The notes beneath the pieces are model-generated. The model was not told the origin of the DNA. It saw only the letters and a program-made list of their open reading frames with translations, and did not search any database. A DNA stretch of 64,000 bases, taken from JANWYT01 sp034437555. Its GTDB lineage: Bacteria; Chloroflexota; Anaerolineae; Aggregatilineales; Phototrophicaceae. This document shows, in pieces, positions 40,031 to 47,842 of this stretch. Location of the stretch: assembly GCA_034437555.1 (NCBI GenBank), contig DAOTTQ010000030.1:1-64000 (forward strand), written 5' to 3'. The position numbers and the translations under genes are program-made. Numbering within the stretch: the first letter of the stretch is position 1; the number at the start of each line of letters is the position of its first letter.

Positions 40031-40612
40031 ATGGTACAGACACCGCCAGATACTTCGCTAAAACAGCTTATCCTCCACGCCCAAAAAGGCGACAAGGAAG
40101 CGATAGCTATGCTTTATGAAACGCATGTAGACCGTATTTATCGCTATATTGCCTATCGCGTTAGCGAGGACGAAGCAGAAGACCTTACTGCCGAAGTGTT
40201 CCTAATTATGGTGCGGGCATTGCCCAAATATCGCCTTACAGAAGCCCCGTTTGAAGCATGGCTTTATCGTATTGCCACTAACCGTTTGGGAAGTTACTAT
40301 CGCCAGCACCACCGCGCCCCCCAAACAGAACTTCATGAGGACTTGCCAAGTGCAACCCTTAGCGCAGAAGAAGAAATACTCGATCAACAAGAAATAGAGT
40401 CACTTAGGGCAGCCCTTCACTATCTTACTGATGAGCAGCAAAGCGTGATGATTTTACGTTTTGTAGAACGCCTAAGCCATGAAGAAGTGGCAGAAATTTT
40501 AGGTAAAAAAGTGGCTACTGTAAAAAGTATTCAGCATCGCGCACTAAAAGAACTTTCTAAACGACTAAACACGACGAAAGTCCGCCATTATTTGCGGGGT
40601 GACCATGAGTAA
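40031..40612 (+). CDS. ECF-type RNA polymerase sigma factor
   Basis: A 193-residue sigma-70-family protein with region 2 ('AIAMLYETHVDRIYRYIAYRVSEDEAEDLTAEVFLIM', including the D-x-x-D-L-T core-binding patch) and region 4 ('LTDEQQSVMILRFVERLSHEEVAEILGKKVATVKSIQHRALKEL', an HTH). No region 1.1 or 3. The start is uncertain: ATG 40031 has TGAG ten bases upstream, while ATGs at 40022 and 40016 are also in frame. It overlaps by eight bases with the membrane partner gene downstream, the usual sigma/anti-sigma arrangement. Confidence 0.9.
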   Translation: MVQTPPDTSLKQLILHAQKGDKEAIAMLYETHVDRIYRYIAYRVSEDEAEDLTAEVFLIMVRALPKYRLTEAPFEAWLYRIATNRLGSYYRQHHRAPQTELHEDLPSATLSAEEEILDQQEIESLRAALHYLTDEQQSVMILRFVERLSHEEVAEILGKKVATVKSIQHRALKELSKRLNTTKVRHYLRGDHE

Positions 40613-41426
40613 CCAAAATGATTTAACTGCCAATGCACTTGCCAACGAGCTTGATAGGATGTTGCCTCCGCAAAGTAGCACCATCGCACCCACCCATGAT
40701 GACCCACTACTGGGGGTCGCGGTTCACTTTTCACGATCGCCAAAGCCTGCGCTTTCTGCAGAAGCCAAAGCGCGGATATTCCAAAAAGTACAATCGGCTC
40801 CCTCTATCCTTACTGACTCGCGTTCCTCTGTGATGTCAATGTCCTTTGTTCGCGCGCTAGCCGCTGTTTTTGGGGTGGCGATTGTGGGTGCAAGCATCTT
40901 GCTATTACAGTCACCCGATGACAGCGCAATATTTATTGGGCAGAATACCAACACGCCCAGCGTTACGCCTTCAGCGACCAACACGCCCAGCGTTACGCCT
41001 TCAGCGACCAACACGCCTAGCGTTACGCCTTCAGCGACCAACACGCCCAGCGTTACACCTTCAGCGACCAACACGCCCAGCGTTACACCTTCAGCGACCA
41101 ACACGCCTAGCGTTACGCCTTCAGCGACCAACACGCCCAGCGTTACGCCTTCGCGTACCAACACGCCCAGCGTTACGCCTTCGCGTGCCAACATCCCTGC
41201 GCCTACACAAACCCCTAATCCTCCCTCCGAACAAAATGGCGATTTTGGGTGTGAGCGTCCCGGCAATTACTGCAACGCGCCCGGCTATCAAAACCAAGGG
41301 AATGAAGGCAATCCAAACCCACCTGACAATCAGGGGCAAAACAACACGCCACCCGAAAACCCCAACGCAGGGCAAGGGAACAATAACGGGCAAGGAGGCG
41401 GTAAGGGCGATAAAGGTGGCGGCTAA
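40605..41426 (+). CDS. Putative membrane partner (anti-sigma-like) with Thr/Pro tandem repeats
   Basis: A 273-residue protein translated from an ATG overlapping the sigma gene. The N-terminal 80 residues are cytoplasmic, one membrane helix lies at about 82-102 ('ALAAVFGVAIVGASILLL'), then eight copies of the ten-residue unit TNTPSVTPSA/R, and a Gly/Asn/Gln-rich C-terminal tail with two Cys ('FGCERPGNYCNAPG'). It lacks the H-x3-C-x2-C zinc motif of common anti-sigma factors, so that role is inferred only from its position. The extracytoplasmic repeat region looks like a wall-spanning stalk and may be glycosylated at Thr/Ser. Confidence 0.75.
   Translation: MSNQNDLTANALANELDRMLPPQSSTIAPTHDDPLLGVAVHFSRSPKPALSAEAKARIFQKVQSAPSILTDSRSSVMSMSFVRALAAVFGVAIVGASILLLQSPDDSAIFIGQNTNTPSVTPSATNTPSVTPSATNTPSVTPSATNTPSVTPSATNTPSVTPSATNTPSVTPSATNTPSVTPSRTNTPSVTPSRANIPAPTQTPNPPSEQNGDFGCERPGNYCNAPGYQNQGNEGNPNPPDNQGQNNTPPENPNAGQGNNNGQGGGKGDKGGG
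40947..41186 (+). repeat. Eight 30-bp tandem repeats inside the sigma-partner gene
   Basis: Eight head-to-tail 30-bp units starting ACCAACACGCC and encoding TNTPSVTPSA. Units differ at one or two synonymous sites (CCC/CCT, ACG/ACA), and the last two end TCGCGT (Ser-Arg) in place of TCAGCG (Ser-Ala). Near-identity at DNA level suggests recent expansion by slippage or recombination, so copy number may vary between strains. Confidence 0.95.
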
Positions 41427-41435
41427 ACCCCATCT

Positions 41436-41480
41436 TATAAAAAGCCCCCTCATTGTTTTTATGGTGACAGTGAGGGGGCT
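41436..41480 (-). terminator. Terminator of the MOSC gene
   Basis: On the minus strand AGCCCCCTCA (41480-41471) pairs with TGAGGGGGCT (41452-41443), extendable by further pairs, and is followed by TTTTTATAAG. No U tract exists in the other direction, so it serves the minus-strand gene, although it lies just after the plus-strand stop. Confidence 0.8.
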
Positions 41481-41514
41481 ACAGTGATTTAAGTTTGTTG
41501 CGCCGAATATAGTG

Positions 41515-42348
41515 CTAAAGCGTTACAAAATCGCCCACTTTCAGCGTGCCTAGCCCACGATGAATCACGTTTTGCCCAAAGAGTACCTTGCCTTCAGCAT
41601 TTCTTCTGAACGTGGCGAGGGTCGCTGTAGGTTCTTTGGCATCAGGCACTTCGCCTGTTTTGGGGTCTACAGTGGTCATCACGCATCGCGCACAGGGCTT
41701 TACCACGTCAAACGGCACACCACCCAACATCACCTTTTGCCATGTGTCCTCCATAAAGGGCTTATCTTCCCCTCCCACCACCACATTAGGACGAAAGCGA
41801 AGCATCTCTACGGGTGATTTTCCGCGTGCCTCTAGGCGTGCGTTTAGGTCGTCGAGCGAGGCTTGTGAAATGAGCAGTAGCGGGTAACCATCCGAAAAGC
41901 CCACGGGGGCGGGTTTATCGGTGTATTTATCACTGGTAATCCGCGCCGTTACTTCTTCTGCCATCCGCACCAAACGCACGCGCTTCTCTAAAAACGCACT
42001 TAGCCACTCTGCCACCAGGTCGCCCTCGTCTACGGCTTCGCAATGGTCACCCCATACCCCCGCATAACGGCGCGTTTCTGTGCCAGTTAACGCCAATGGC
42101 ACAATGGCTTCACCCATTTGGGGCGCAGAAAGCAACAAGTTGTCACGGCTAAATTTGGGCTGAATCAGTGTCATTTTGGGGTGGTTACGCTGGGTCACAA
42201 ACTCGCTTACGGGCTTGCCATCGTCCTCCACAATCATCCATTGGCGGTCATACAGCAAGCCTCTTTCGTTAAGCGCAATGCTGGTGTGCGAAAGCACCCC
42301 GCAAGACTTGACGGGATAGGTATATAGCGCGGTAATGTTAAGTGTCAC
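41515..42348 (-). CDS. MOSC-domain protein (YcbX/mARC-like)
   Basis: A 277-residue protein with the N-terminal MOSC beta-barrel ('LYTYPVKSCGV', 'YDRQWMIVEDDGKPVSEF', residues 1-95) and the MOSC domain behind it. The conserved cysteine that would hold the molybdenum cofactor is in 'VKPCARCVMTTVDPKTGE' near residue 220. Related proteins (YcbX, mARC) reduce N-hydroxylated compounds using Mo-cofactor. Here no fused ferredoxin domain is seen, so an external electron donor is needed. It stands alone with a clear terminator. Confidence 0.9.
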   Translation of the reverse strand: MTLNITALYTYPVKSCGVLSHTSIALNERGLLYDRQWMIVEDDGKPVSEFVTQRNHPKMTLIQPKFSRDNLLLSAPQMGEAIVPLALTGTETRRYAGVWGDHCEAVDEGDLVAEWLSAFLEKRVRLVRMAEEVTARITSDKYTDKPAPVGFSDGYPLLLISQASLDDLNARLEARGKSPVEMLRFRPNVVVGGEDKPFMEDTWQKVMLGGVPFDVVKPCARCVMTTVDPKTGEVPDAKEPTATLATFRRNAEGKVLFGQNVIHRGLGTLKVGDFVTL

Positions 42349-42487
42349 GGCGTTTTCCCCTTATTGAGTTATTCGCAAAAACACACGCCTTAAACAAGCT
42401 AAGCGTGCGCCTTTATACTTTCGCACAAAAAGGGGCATATCGTCAATCCGAATCTTGTCGTTGATGCGCCACTTGGCTAAACGTTGT

Positions 42488-42532
42488 TAAAAAAAGAGGG
42501 GTGCGCTTGCTTATCTCAAACATCCCTCTTTT
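42488..42532 (-). terminator. Terminator of the surface lipoprotein gene
   Basis: On the minus strand AAAAGAGGG (42532-42524) pairs with CCCTCTTTT (42500-42492) and continues as TTTAAC, giving an unbroken T run. The loop is long (23 bases). Confidence 0.65.
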
Positions 42533-42546
42533 ACATCCATTATGCG

Positions 42547-43728
42547 TTATGTGGGCGTTACATTCACGGTAAAGACTGCCGATGATGTATTACCGTTCGC
42601 ATCGGTTACGCTAATTTCCCATTCAAATGGCGAGCCACCCGACACCTCACTCATAGGGAAGTCATAGCTACCGTTGCTATTGATGCTTACCACACCGTCA
42701 ATTAACCCTAATGCCAAAACACTGCTAAACGTATAAGGCGTTCTACCGCCACTTGCCGTTATCATTCCTGTACATTGGATTGCGTCTATGCAGTTAATCG
42801 TCACCACATTAATGCTTAAAGGTGCGGTGAATACGGGGCGAGATTCTGATACAGGCGGTGGTGCAAAAGCAGTGGGTGGTGGATACACACTAATGTTTAC
42901 GGTCTTGGTATCGGTCTTTTGCCCATCACTGCCGTTGTTGCCACGGTCATTTGTAAGCATGGTTATCACATCTTCTACAGGCGAAGCGGGCGCAAAGTAC
43001 CGCACACTCGTTAGATAGTTAAGGATGCGTGATGCAGGTGCTTTAATATAAATGCTTTTGCCCGCGCTTCCAACTGGAAGAGAATTGTTGTTGTCTACAA
43101 CCACAATATCACCATAGGTACTTACATCAGCGGATAGGCGCAATTGCCCATGCACCACGCTTAGCCTCACATCAAAAAAGCCCACGCCAATATCGGGGTC
43201 ATCTACGCCAAAGTTAAGCAAAAGTTGTCCGCCCACTTCTACGCTTTGTGCAGAAGGAACACGATTAACGGGAGGGTCATTAAGCACAAATTGCGGCTGA
43301 GAGATAACAACGGGAATTTGAATAGTATTACTTGTAAACCGGTTTCCAACGCGCACATACACTGTATCAGACGTTCTGTCAAAGGGGGCAGTGTACATTA
43401 GCGAAGGAAAAGAATCAGCGACACTAGTATAGCCCCCGCCTGTTCCGGGTGGCGATACTTCCATGTAAATGCCGCGATTTTCTCTGATAAACTCAAAACT
43501 TCTAACATTAGGGTCTAAACCCATGCTGATACTGCCATATTCGGCATAAATACTGGCTTCAAAATTATTGCCGTTAGGGCTATTTACCGTAACTGTAAAT
43601 GTGTTTCCTATAAAAACCGATTGCCCACCCACCGCATTAATCGACGACACGTTTGCACGCACACTAGCACACGCGCCTACCAAAACACCTAACAAGACCA
43701 ATGAAATAACACGCATCACCCTACGCAT
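42547..43728 (-). CDS. Surface lipoprotein with Ig/cadherin-like domains
   Basis: A 393-residue lipoprotein. The signal peptide ends in a good lipobox (LVGAC, Cys20). The mature protein is almost all beta: 'FTVTVNSPNGNNFEASI', then a segment with 'DPPVNRVPSAQSVEVGGQLLLNFGVDDPD' typical of cadherin-like or tandem repeat surface domains, and a final 'PFEWEISVTDANGNTSSAVFTVNVTP' of the putative-Ig type. Likely exposed on the cell surface and involved in adhesion or structure. Starts at the first ATG, with GAGGA eight bases upstream. The next gene upstream on this strand is another lipoprotein. Confidence 0.78.
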   Translation of the reverse strand: MRRVMRVISLVLLGVLVGACASVRANVSSINAVGGQSVFIGNTFTVTVNSPNGNNFEASIYAEYGSISMGLDPNVRSFEFIRENRGIYMEVSPPGTGGGYTSVADSFPSLMYTAPFDRTSDTVYVRVGNRFTSNTIQIPVVISQPQFVLNDPPVNRVPSAQSVEVGGQLLLNFGVDDPDIGVGFFDVRLSVVHGQLRLSADVSTYGDIVVVDNNNSLPVGSAGKSIYIKAPASRILNYLTSVRYFAPASPVEDVITMLTNDRGNNGSDGQKTDTKTVNISVYPPPTAFAPPPVSESRPVFTAPLSINVVTINCIDAIQCTGMITASGGRTPYTFSSVLALGLIDGVVSINSNGSYDFPMSEVSGGSPFEWEISVTDANGNTSSAVFTVNVTPT

Positions 43729-43969
43729 ATAAAAATCCTCATTAAGCGAACTTCCTTGTATTCTATCTTAAATCAGGCTATCCGTAACAAAAATCGTGTT
43801 AAAAATTCGTAAAAACGCCCCTCACAAGCCTGCACGGTAATTACACAAAGTAAAGCCCCAAGCCACGCCAGTAGCCTATTAGGGTTTATATGCGATACTT
43901 ACCCCTAACAAGGGCAACATATCTTTCAAATTGTGGGTATAAAGGGGGCAATTGAGGCGATTATACACC

Positions 43970-44824
43970 TCAACGCGCTAGGGTTGCCCCAAGCCATGCC
44001 AGTAATTGCACCGAAAGGTCGGGGTTAAGCGTTAGTAAGCCCGCCCCACGCCCCAACGAATACTCTAAAAAGGTCGTGTTGCTGGGTGATGCCCCTACCA
44101 ACGCCAAACCTATCGGATAAGAGAGCGCGTCATCTTGGGCAGAAGCCGCCAAAAGAGGGCGCGGTTGTAGTTTTGGCATGGCGTTTAGTAGGCTATCGCG
44201 CACTGTCGGGCTAAGAATTGCCACGCCGTCACACAAAAGGGCTTCGGCACACCCCAAGAGCGCGTAATCTGCGCCTTCGGCTTCGCCAATGACGGCGAGG
44301 CGTGCAGGGTCTACGCTAGTTAATTCGGCGAACGATTCTAAGATAATGCCCAGATCCGTAATGAGGGGCGATTGGGCGCGTAGGCTAACCACCAACACCG
44401 TATAGCCCCCGTTGTATAGCTCTAAGGGAAGCGTTCCCCATACGCTACGGTCACGCCCCAATAGCACCACGCCTGCCGAGCGTTCTAACGCATTTTCATA
44501 CAGTTCTGCATCCACAAAACCCGTGTCGTCCAGCACAATACGCGTGAGCTTAGACACACCATTTACCCCTAAGGGCGCATCCGGTGAAAGCAACAACGGT
44601 GGTAACACCCCCCCACTAGGAAATGATGCAATCGACGACTCCACTTGCCCCTCTGTGTTCTCTTGGGAATAAATCTCATCCGAGCTAAGAATTTGTACCG
44701 TTGGGCTGGCTTCTAAGGTAGGCGCAGAAAGCGGGCGCATTGTCGGGGTGGGCGTGGGGGATGCAAACGGCACACAAGCCCCCACCGATAGCATCAGCAG
44801 GATGAAGTGAGTGATTTTAGACAT
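43970..44824 (-). CDS. Lipoprotein with degenerate alpha/beta-hydrolase fold
   Basis: A 284-residue lipoprotein (lipobox LSVGAC, Cys17) with a Pro/Thr linker. Residues 95-284 follow the alpha/beta-hydrolase order: 'GVVLLGRDRSVWGTLPLELYNGGYTVLVVSLR' replaces the oxyanion strand, and 'RLAVIGEAEGADYALLGC' is the elbow region, reading G-E-A-E-G so that Ala182 stands where Ser should be. 'PRPLLAASAQDDALSY' corresponds to the strand that carries the acid. Catalysis is therefore unlikely, and a binding role is inferred. Both neighbours on this strand (trypsin-fold peptidase upstream, lipoprotein downstream) also look like envelope proteins or their partners. Confidence 0.7.
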   Translation of the reverse strand: MSKITHFILLMLSVGACVPFASPTPTPTMRPLSAPTLEASPTVQILSSDEIYSQENTEGQVESSIASFPSGGVLPPLLLSPDAPLGVNGVSKLTRIVLDDTGFVDAELYENALERSAGVVLLGRDRSVWGTLPLELYNGGYTVLVVSLRAQSPLITDLGIILESFAELTSVDPARLAVIGEAEGADYALLGCAEALLCDGVAILSPTVRDSLLNAMPKLQPRPLLAASAQDDALSYPIGLALVGASPSNTTFLEYSLGRGAGLLTLNPDLSVQLLAWLGATLAR

Positions 44825-44887
44825 AAGATAATCTCTCTTGGGTGGTGGATGTGTGGGGGGCGCATCAATACGCCCCGTGTGCTGATA

Positions 44888-46066
44888 TTAAAAAGTAAGG
44901 CTAAGGGCTTCTAGAACGCGGTCAATGGGGGTGAAAATGGTTGCGCTACCGCTGCCCGCAAAGAGCAAGCCAACGGCATTATTTGCCCCCAGTTCTACCA
45001 CCAATGAACCGCTATCGCCCCCCATACTCATGCCTGTAGTAATCACTTGCCCTGTAAACCGCGCCGTCTTTGGACCCGCCAGCGTGTTATACCCCACGTC
45101 AATAGTGGCATTAACCAGCGTAATCACGCCTTCGGTATAGTCGGTGGTGCGCCCTACTTTACGAACCTTCATATTTAGGCTTGGGGGGGTTGTGCCAGTA
45201 ATGAGCCCAATGTAGCGAATTTCGTTGCTAAATTGGCTGACGTTGACAGGACGTGCTACGGCACAATCCACAAAGTTTTCTGGGATGGCGGTTTGTGCGG
45301 TTACAGGCGTGGCATACAAGGGCGAGGGTGGCGCGGCTTGCGCGGTTGCCCCCACAGAATACGCCGAAAGACGCGCGTCACTGCTATTAAGGCGTGCCAA
45401 TGTGTTACCAAACGCCAGCAATATCCCCAAACAGCCACCCAAATCGGTTGCGGGCGGTTGGGAAGGAGGCGGCGTGGGCGGTGTGGGTGGGGTTGGATTG
45501 GTTGGGGGTGTGGGGTTAACATCCACAGGGTCGCCAATATAGCGCAAGGGGGTAAAGCGTTCCAAACGCGCCACCACATCCGCAGGGTTAGTGCCTCTGT
45601 CGGTTGGGGCGGGCTGTAGAATGGGGTCGCCAATACTGGCATCATTGCTATTTGCCAGCACATGATTGTTCGACAGGATCAAATACTGCCCCGTTAGCCT
45701 ATCGCGCACCATCACACCCAGCGTGCCGGCTGTGACTTGGTAATGCCCAATGGTTACGCCTCCCGGTATCACGGGTCGCCAACCGCTTTTTGAGCCAGAG
45801 TTAAGCGCGTTTTGGGCGTAAAACTGTCCTGTTTCTATCACATCCGTTTGCACACCCTGTATTTCGGGTGGAATTTTGTCGCTATCATGTAACGCAGAAT
45901 CGGGCTTTTTTCGGTCTACAAGGGCAACAATTGCCAATTGGTCACTAGGTTCACCAAAGGCATTTTTATAGCCAATGGCAACACCTACCACGTTCGCTTT
46001 GGCAAGAAGCTGATATTGAAACCGCCGTTGCGCCTCTACAAGCTGTCCAAAAAGAGAAGTAGACAT
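44888..46066 (-). CDS. Trypsin-fold peptidase-like protein (Nal1-type) without signal peptide
   Basis: A 392-residue protein. A chymotrypsin-like triad can be placed: His135 in 'LSNNHVLANS', Asp267 in 'FVDCAVARP' and Ser352 in 'GGDSGSLVV'. Spacing differs from trypsin because of a Pro/Thr-rich insert at about 183-205. Similar cytoplasmic proteins in bacteria and plants (NARROW LEAF 1-like) carry this arrangement. No signal peptide is visible, unlike its lipoprotein neighbours. It sits 63 bases upstream of the degenerate hydrolase lipoprotein. Activity and substrate are not known. Confidence 0.75.
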   Translation of the reverse strand: MSTSLFGQLVEAQRRFQYQLLAKANVVGVAIGYKNAFGEPSDQLAIVALVDRKKPDSALHDSDKIPPEIQGVQTDVIETGQFYAQNALNSGSKSGWRPVIPGGVTIGHYQVTAGTLGVMVRDRLTGQYLILSNNHVLANSNDASIGDPILQPAPTDRGTNPADVVARLERFTPLRYIGDPVDVNPTPPTNPTPPTPPTPPPSQPPATDLGGCLGILLAFGNTLARLNSSDARLSAYSVGATAQAAPPSPLYATPVTAQTAIPENFVDCAVARPVNVSQFSNEIRYIGLITGTTPPSLNMKVRKVGRTTDYTEGVITLVNATIDVGYNTLAGPKTARFTGQVITTGMSMGGDSGSLVVELGANNAVGLLFAGSGSATIFTPIDRVLEALSLTF

Positions 46067-46159
46067 GCGTTCACGCCCTTTCCTACTGCGTTAATGGCTC
46101 ACAATTACACCGTTCATTGTAGCGCAGAAGCCCAAAGATTGCATCGGGCGCGGCACAGA

Positions 46160-46196
46160 CATAAAAAAAGAGCGAACAACGGTGTGTTCGCTCTTT
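46160..46196 (-). terminator. Terminator of the glutamate dehydrogenase gene
   Basis: AAAGAGCGAACA (46167-46178) pairs with TGTTCGCTCTTT (46185-46196) around a six-base loop; on the minus strand it runs into TTTTTAT. Twelve perfect pairs, about 30 bases after the gdhA stop. Confidence 0.88.
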
Positions 46197-46226
46197 AAGT
46201 GTTTAAGTTATTAAAGCCCGTGAGGC

Positions 46227-47504
46227 TTAGGGGTAAATACCACGTATGCTAAGTGCCGTAGAAACGCGCTTGATGGCGGTGACTTGGGCAGCAGTACGCA
46301 TGTCAATCTTGAGGGTTTCGGCAGTATGTTGGGTGGTTTGGTAGGCTGCGCCCAAAATGCGGTCTAGATTTTCAAACACGGCTGACTTACCCCAGAAGAA
46401 GGCTTGCAAATCTTGTACCCATTCAAAGTAAGACACAATCACGCCGCCACTATTTGCCAAAATGTCTGGCACAATGTAAACGCCATTGTCTAGCAAAATG
46501 TCGTCTGCTTCGGGGGTGGTGGGCCCATTTGCGCCTTCAATTAAGAAGCGTGCTTTTATTTGATGGGCATTGCCGTCATGAATTTGCCCTTCCATAGCCG
46601 CAGGAATGAGTACATCACAAGGCAAAACAAGCAATTCCGAATTGGTGACATAAGAGGCGTTAGGATAGTTACGCAGGCTTCTGTTTTGTGCCACATACGC
46701 CAGCACATCAGGAATATCTAGCCCGTTTTCGTTGTAAATGCCCCCTTCCACATCACTTACCGCAACCACGGTAAAGCCTAGCTCGTGGGCATAAGATGCT
46801 GCATTTGACCCCACATTGCCAAAACCTTGAACAGCAATCTTTACGTTGGCGGGGTTAGTGATGCCATGGTGCTTTAGTGCAGAAACCATACACACAATCA
46901 CGCCGCGCCCTGTTGCTTCGGTACGACCTTCACTACCGCCAATGGCAATGGGCTTGCCCGTGACAATGGCTGGCACAGAGTAGCCTAGTGTCATGCTGTA
47001 AGTGTCCATAATCCACGCCATCACTTGAGCATTCGTTCCCATATCAGGGGCGGGAATGTCCATCTGGGGACTCATGAGAGGGAACAATTCAGAGGCATAA
47101 CGGCGTGTTAGGCGTTCTAGTTCACCTATCGAAAGCGTTTTGGGGTCTACGACCACGCCACCCTTTGCACCACCATAAGGGATATTGACCAACGCACACT
47201 TCCACGTCATCCACATGGCAAGAGCGCGTACTTCGTCTAGCGTTACTGCGGTGCTATAGCGCAAACCACCCTTAGAGGGGCCCATGGCAGTATTATGGTG
47301 AACACGGTAACCCGTGAACATTTCAATATTGCCGTCATCACGGCGTACAGGGAAATTTACCGTAAACTCACGGCGGGGGTAGCGCATAAACTCTATTAAG
47401 CCTGCATCAACATCATCTAAGTGTCTAACCGCGCGGTCATATTGTTCCAAAGCAATTTTATAAGCATTATTTTCTTCGTTAATGTGAGCGTATGCGACAA
47501 CCAT
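46227..47504 (-). CDS. gdhA: Glu/Leu/Phe/Val dehydrogenase, probably glutamate dehydrogenase
   Basis: A 425-residue enzyme interconverting glutamate and 2-oxoglutarate plus ammonia, linking carbon and nitrogen metabolism in the cytoplasm. The substrate-domain signature is 'NIPYGGAKGGVVVDP' near residue 105, with the catalytic Lys, and 'GPSKGGLRYS' before it; the dinucleotide site is 'VQGFGNVGSNAA' near residue 215. Length fits the ~420-residue hexameric class. ATG 47504 has GAGGAGG nine bases upstream, while a longer frame start at 47522 would bury this site. Single gene with its own promoter and terminator. Confidence 0.93.
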   Translation of the reverse strand: MVVAYAHINEENNAYKIALEQYDRAVRHLDDVDAGLIEFMRYPRREFTVNFPVRRDDGNIEMFTGYRVHHNTAMGPSKGGLRYSTAVTLDEVRALAMWMTWKCALVNIPYGGAKGGVVVDPKTLSIGELERLTRRYASELFPLMSPQMDIPAPDMGTNAQVMAWIMDTYSMTLGYSVPAIVTGKPIAIGGSEGRTEATGRGVIVCMVSALKHHGITNPANVKIAVQGFGNVGSNAASYAHELGFTVVAVSDVEGGIYNENGLDIPDVLAYVAQNRSLRNYPNASYVTNSELLVLPCDVLIPAAMEGQIHDGNAHQIKARFLIEGANGPTTPEADDILLDNGVYIVPDILANSGGVIVSYFEWVQDLQAFFWGKSAVFENLDRILGAAYQTTQHTAETLKIDMRTAAQVTAIKRVSTALSIRGIYP

Positions 47505-47544
47505 AGATAAAAGCCTCCTCAAGGGCAGTACAAGATTTGCCCTA

Positions 47545-47572
47545 AGTATAAGGTCATTTTGTCTTTTTGCAA
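47545..47572 (-). promoter_or_regulatory. Promoter of gdhA
   Basis: On the minus strand TTGCAA (47572-47567), 16 bases, TATACT (47550-47545), about 40 bases before the ATG. The rest of the 338-base gap to dnaE shows no gene. Confidence 0.55.
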
Positions 47573-47796
47573 GATGTTTTTGTGCGAATTACCACAATTC
47601 TTTTGTGAAATTTTGTGCATTATGACTAATTTTTTACTTAAAGCTCGTTTTCTACCCCACCAAACCCCTTCTTTGGTTAAATGTGACATAAAACGAGTCA
47701 AATCACTAACACTATCTTCACGGTATAGAAGGCATCGTGATGGGCATGACAGACATCACCTTTTCATAGTTTCACGTTTCTCTGCGTGGGTGTTCA

Positions 47797-47805
47797 TGAT
47801 AAAAT
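47797..47805 (+). promoter_or_regulatory. Possible extended -10 promoter of dnaE
   Basis: TGATAAAAT matches the extended TG-n-TATAAT form and lies 38 bases before the dnaE start; no good -35 is seen, as is common for extended -10 promoters. Confidence 0.35.
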
Positions 47806-47842
47806 GAGAGTGTTGCCCACTAGCCCCATGATGTGATGCCCC

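Noticed and set aside
39889..40119. 76-codon plus-strand frame overlapping the sigma factor start
   Set aside because: It covers the promoter region and overlaps the real gene in another frame, with no start signal.
40947..41186. CRISPR-like array of 30-bp repeats
   Set aside because: The units are directly adjacent with no spacers, and they keep one reading frame inside a coding gene.
40724..41487. Long frames on the opposite strand and in another plus-strand frame over the tandem repeats
   Set aside because: A 30-bp repeat keeps all frames open at once; they are shadows of the Thr/Pro repeat gene and have no start signals.
47580..47603. GAATT-ACCAC-AATTC dyad upstream of gdhA as operator
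   Set aside because: It is short and AT-rich, and such dyads are expected by chance in this gap.
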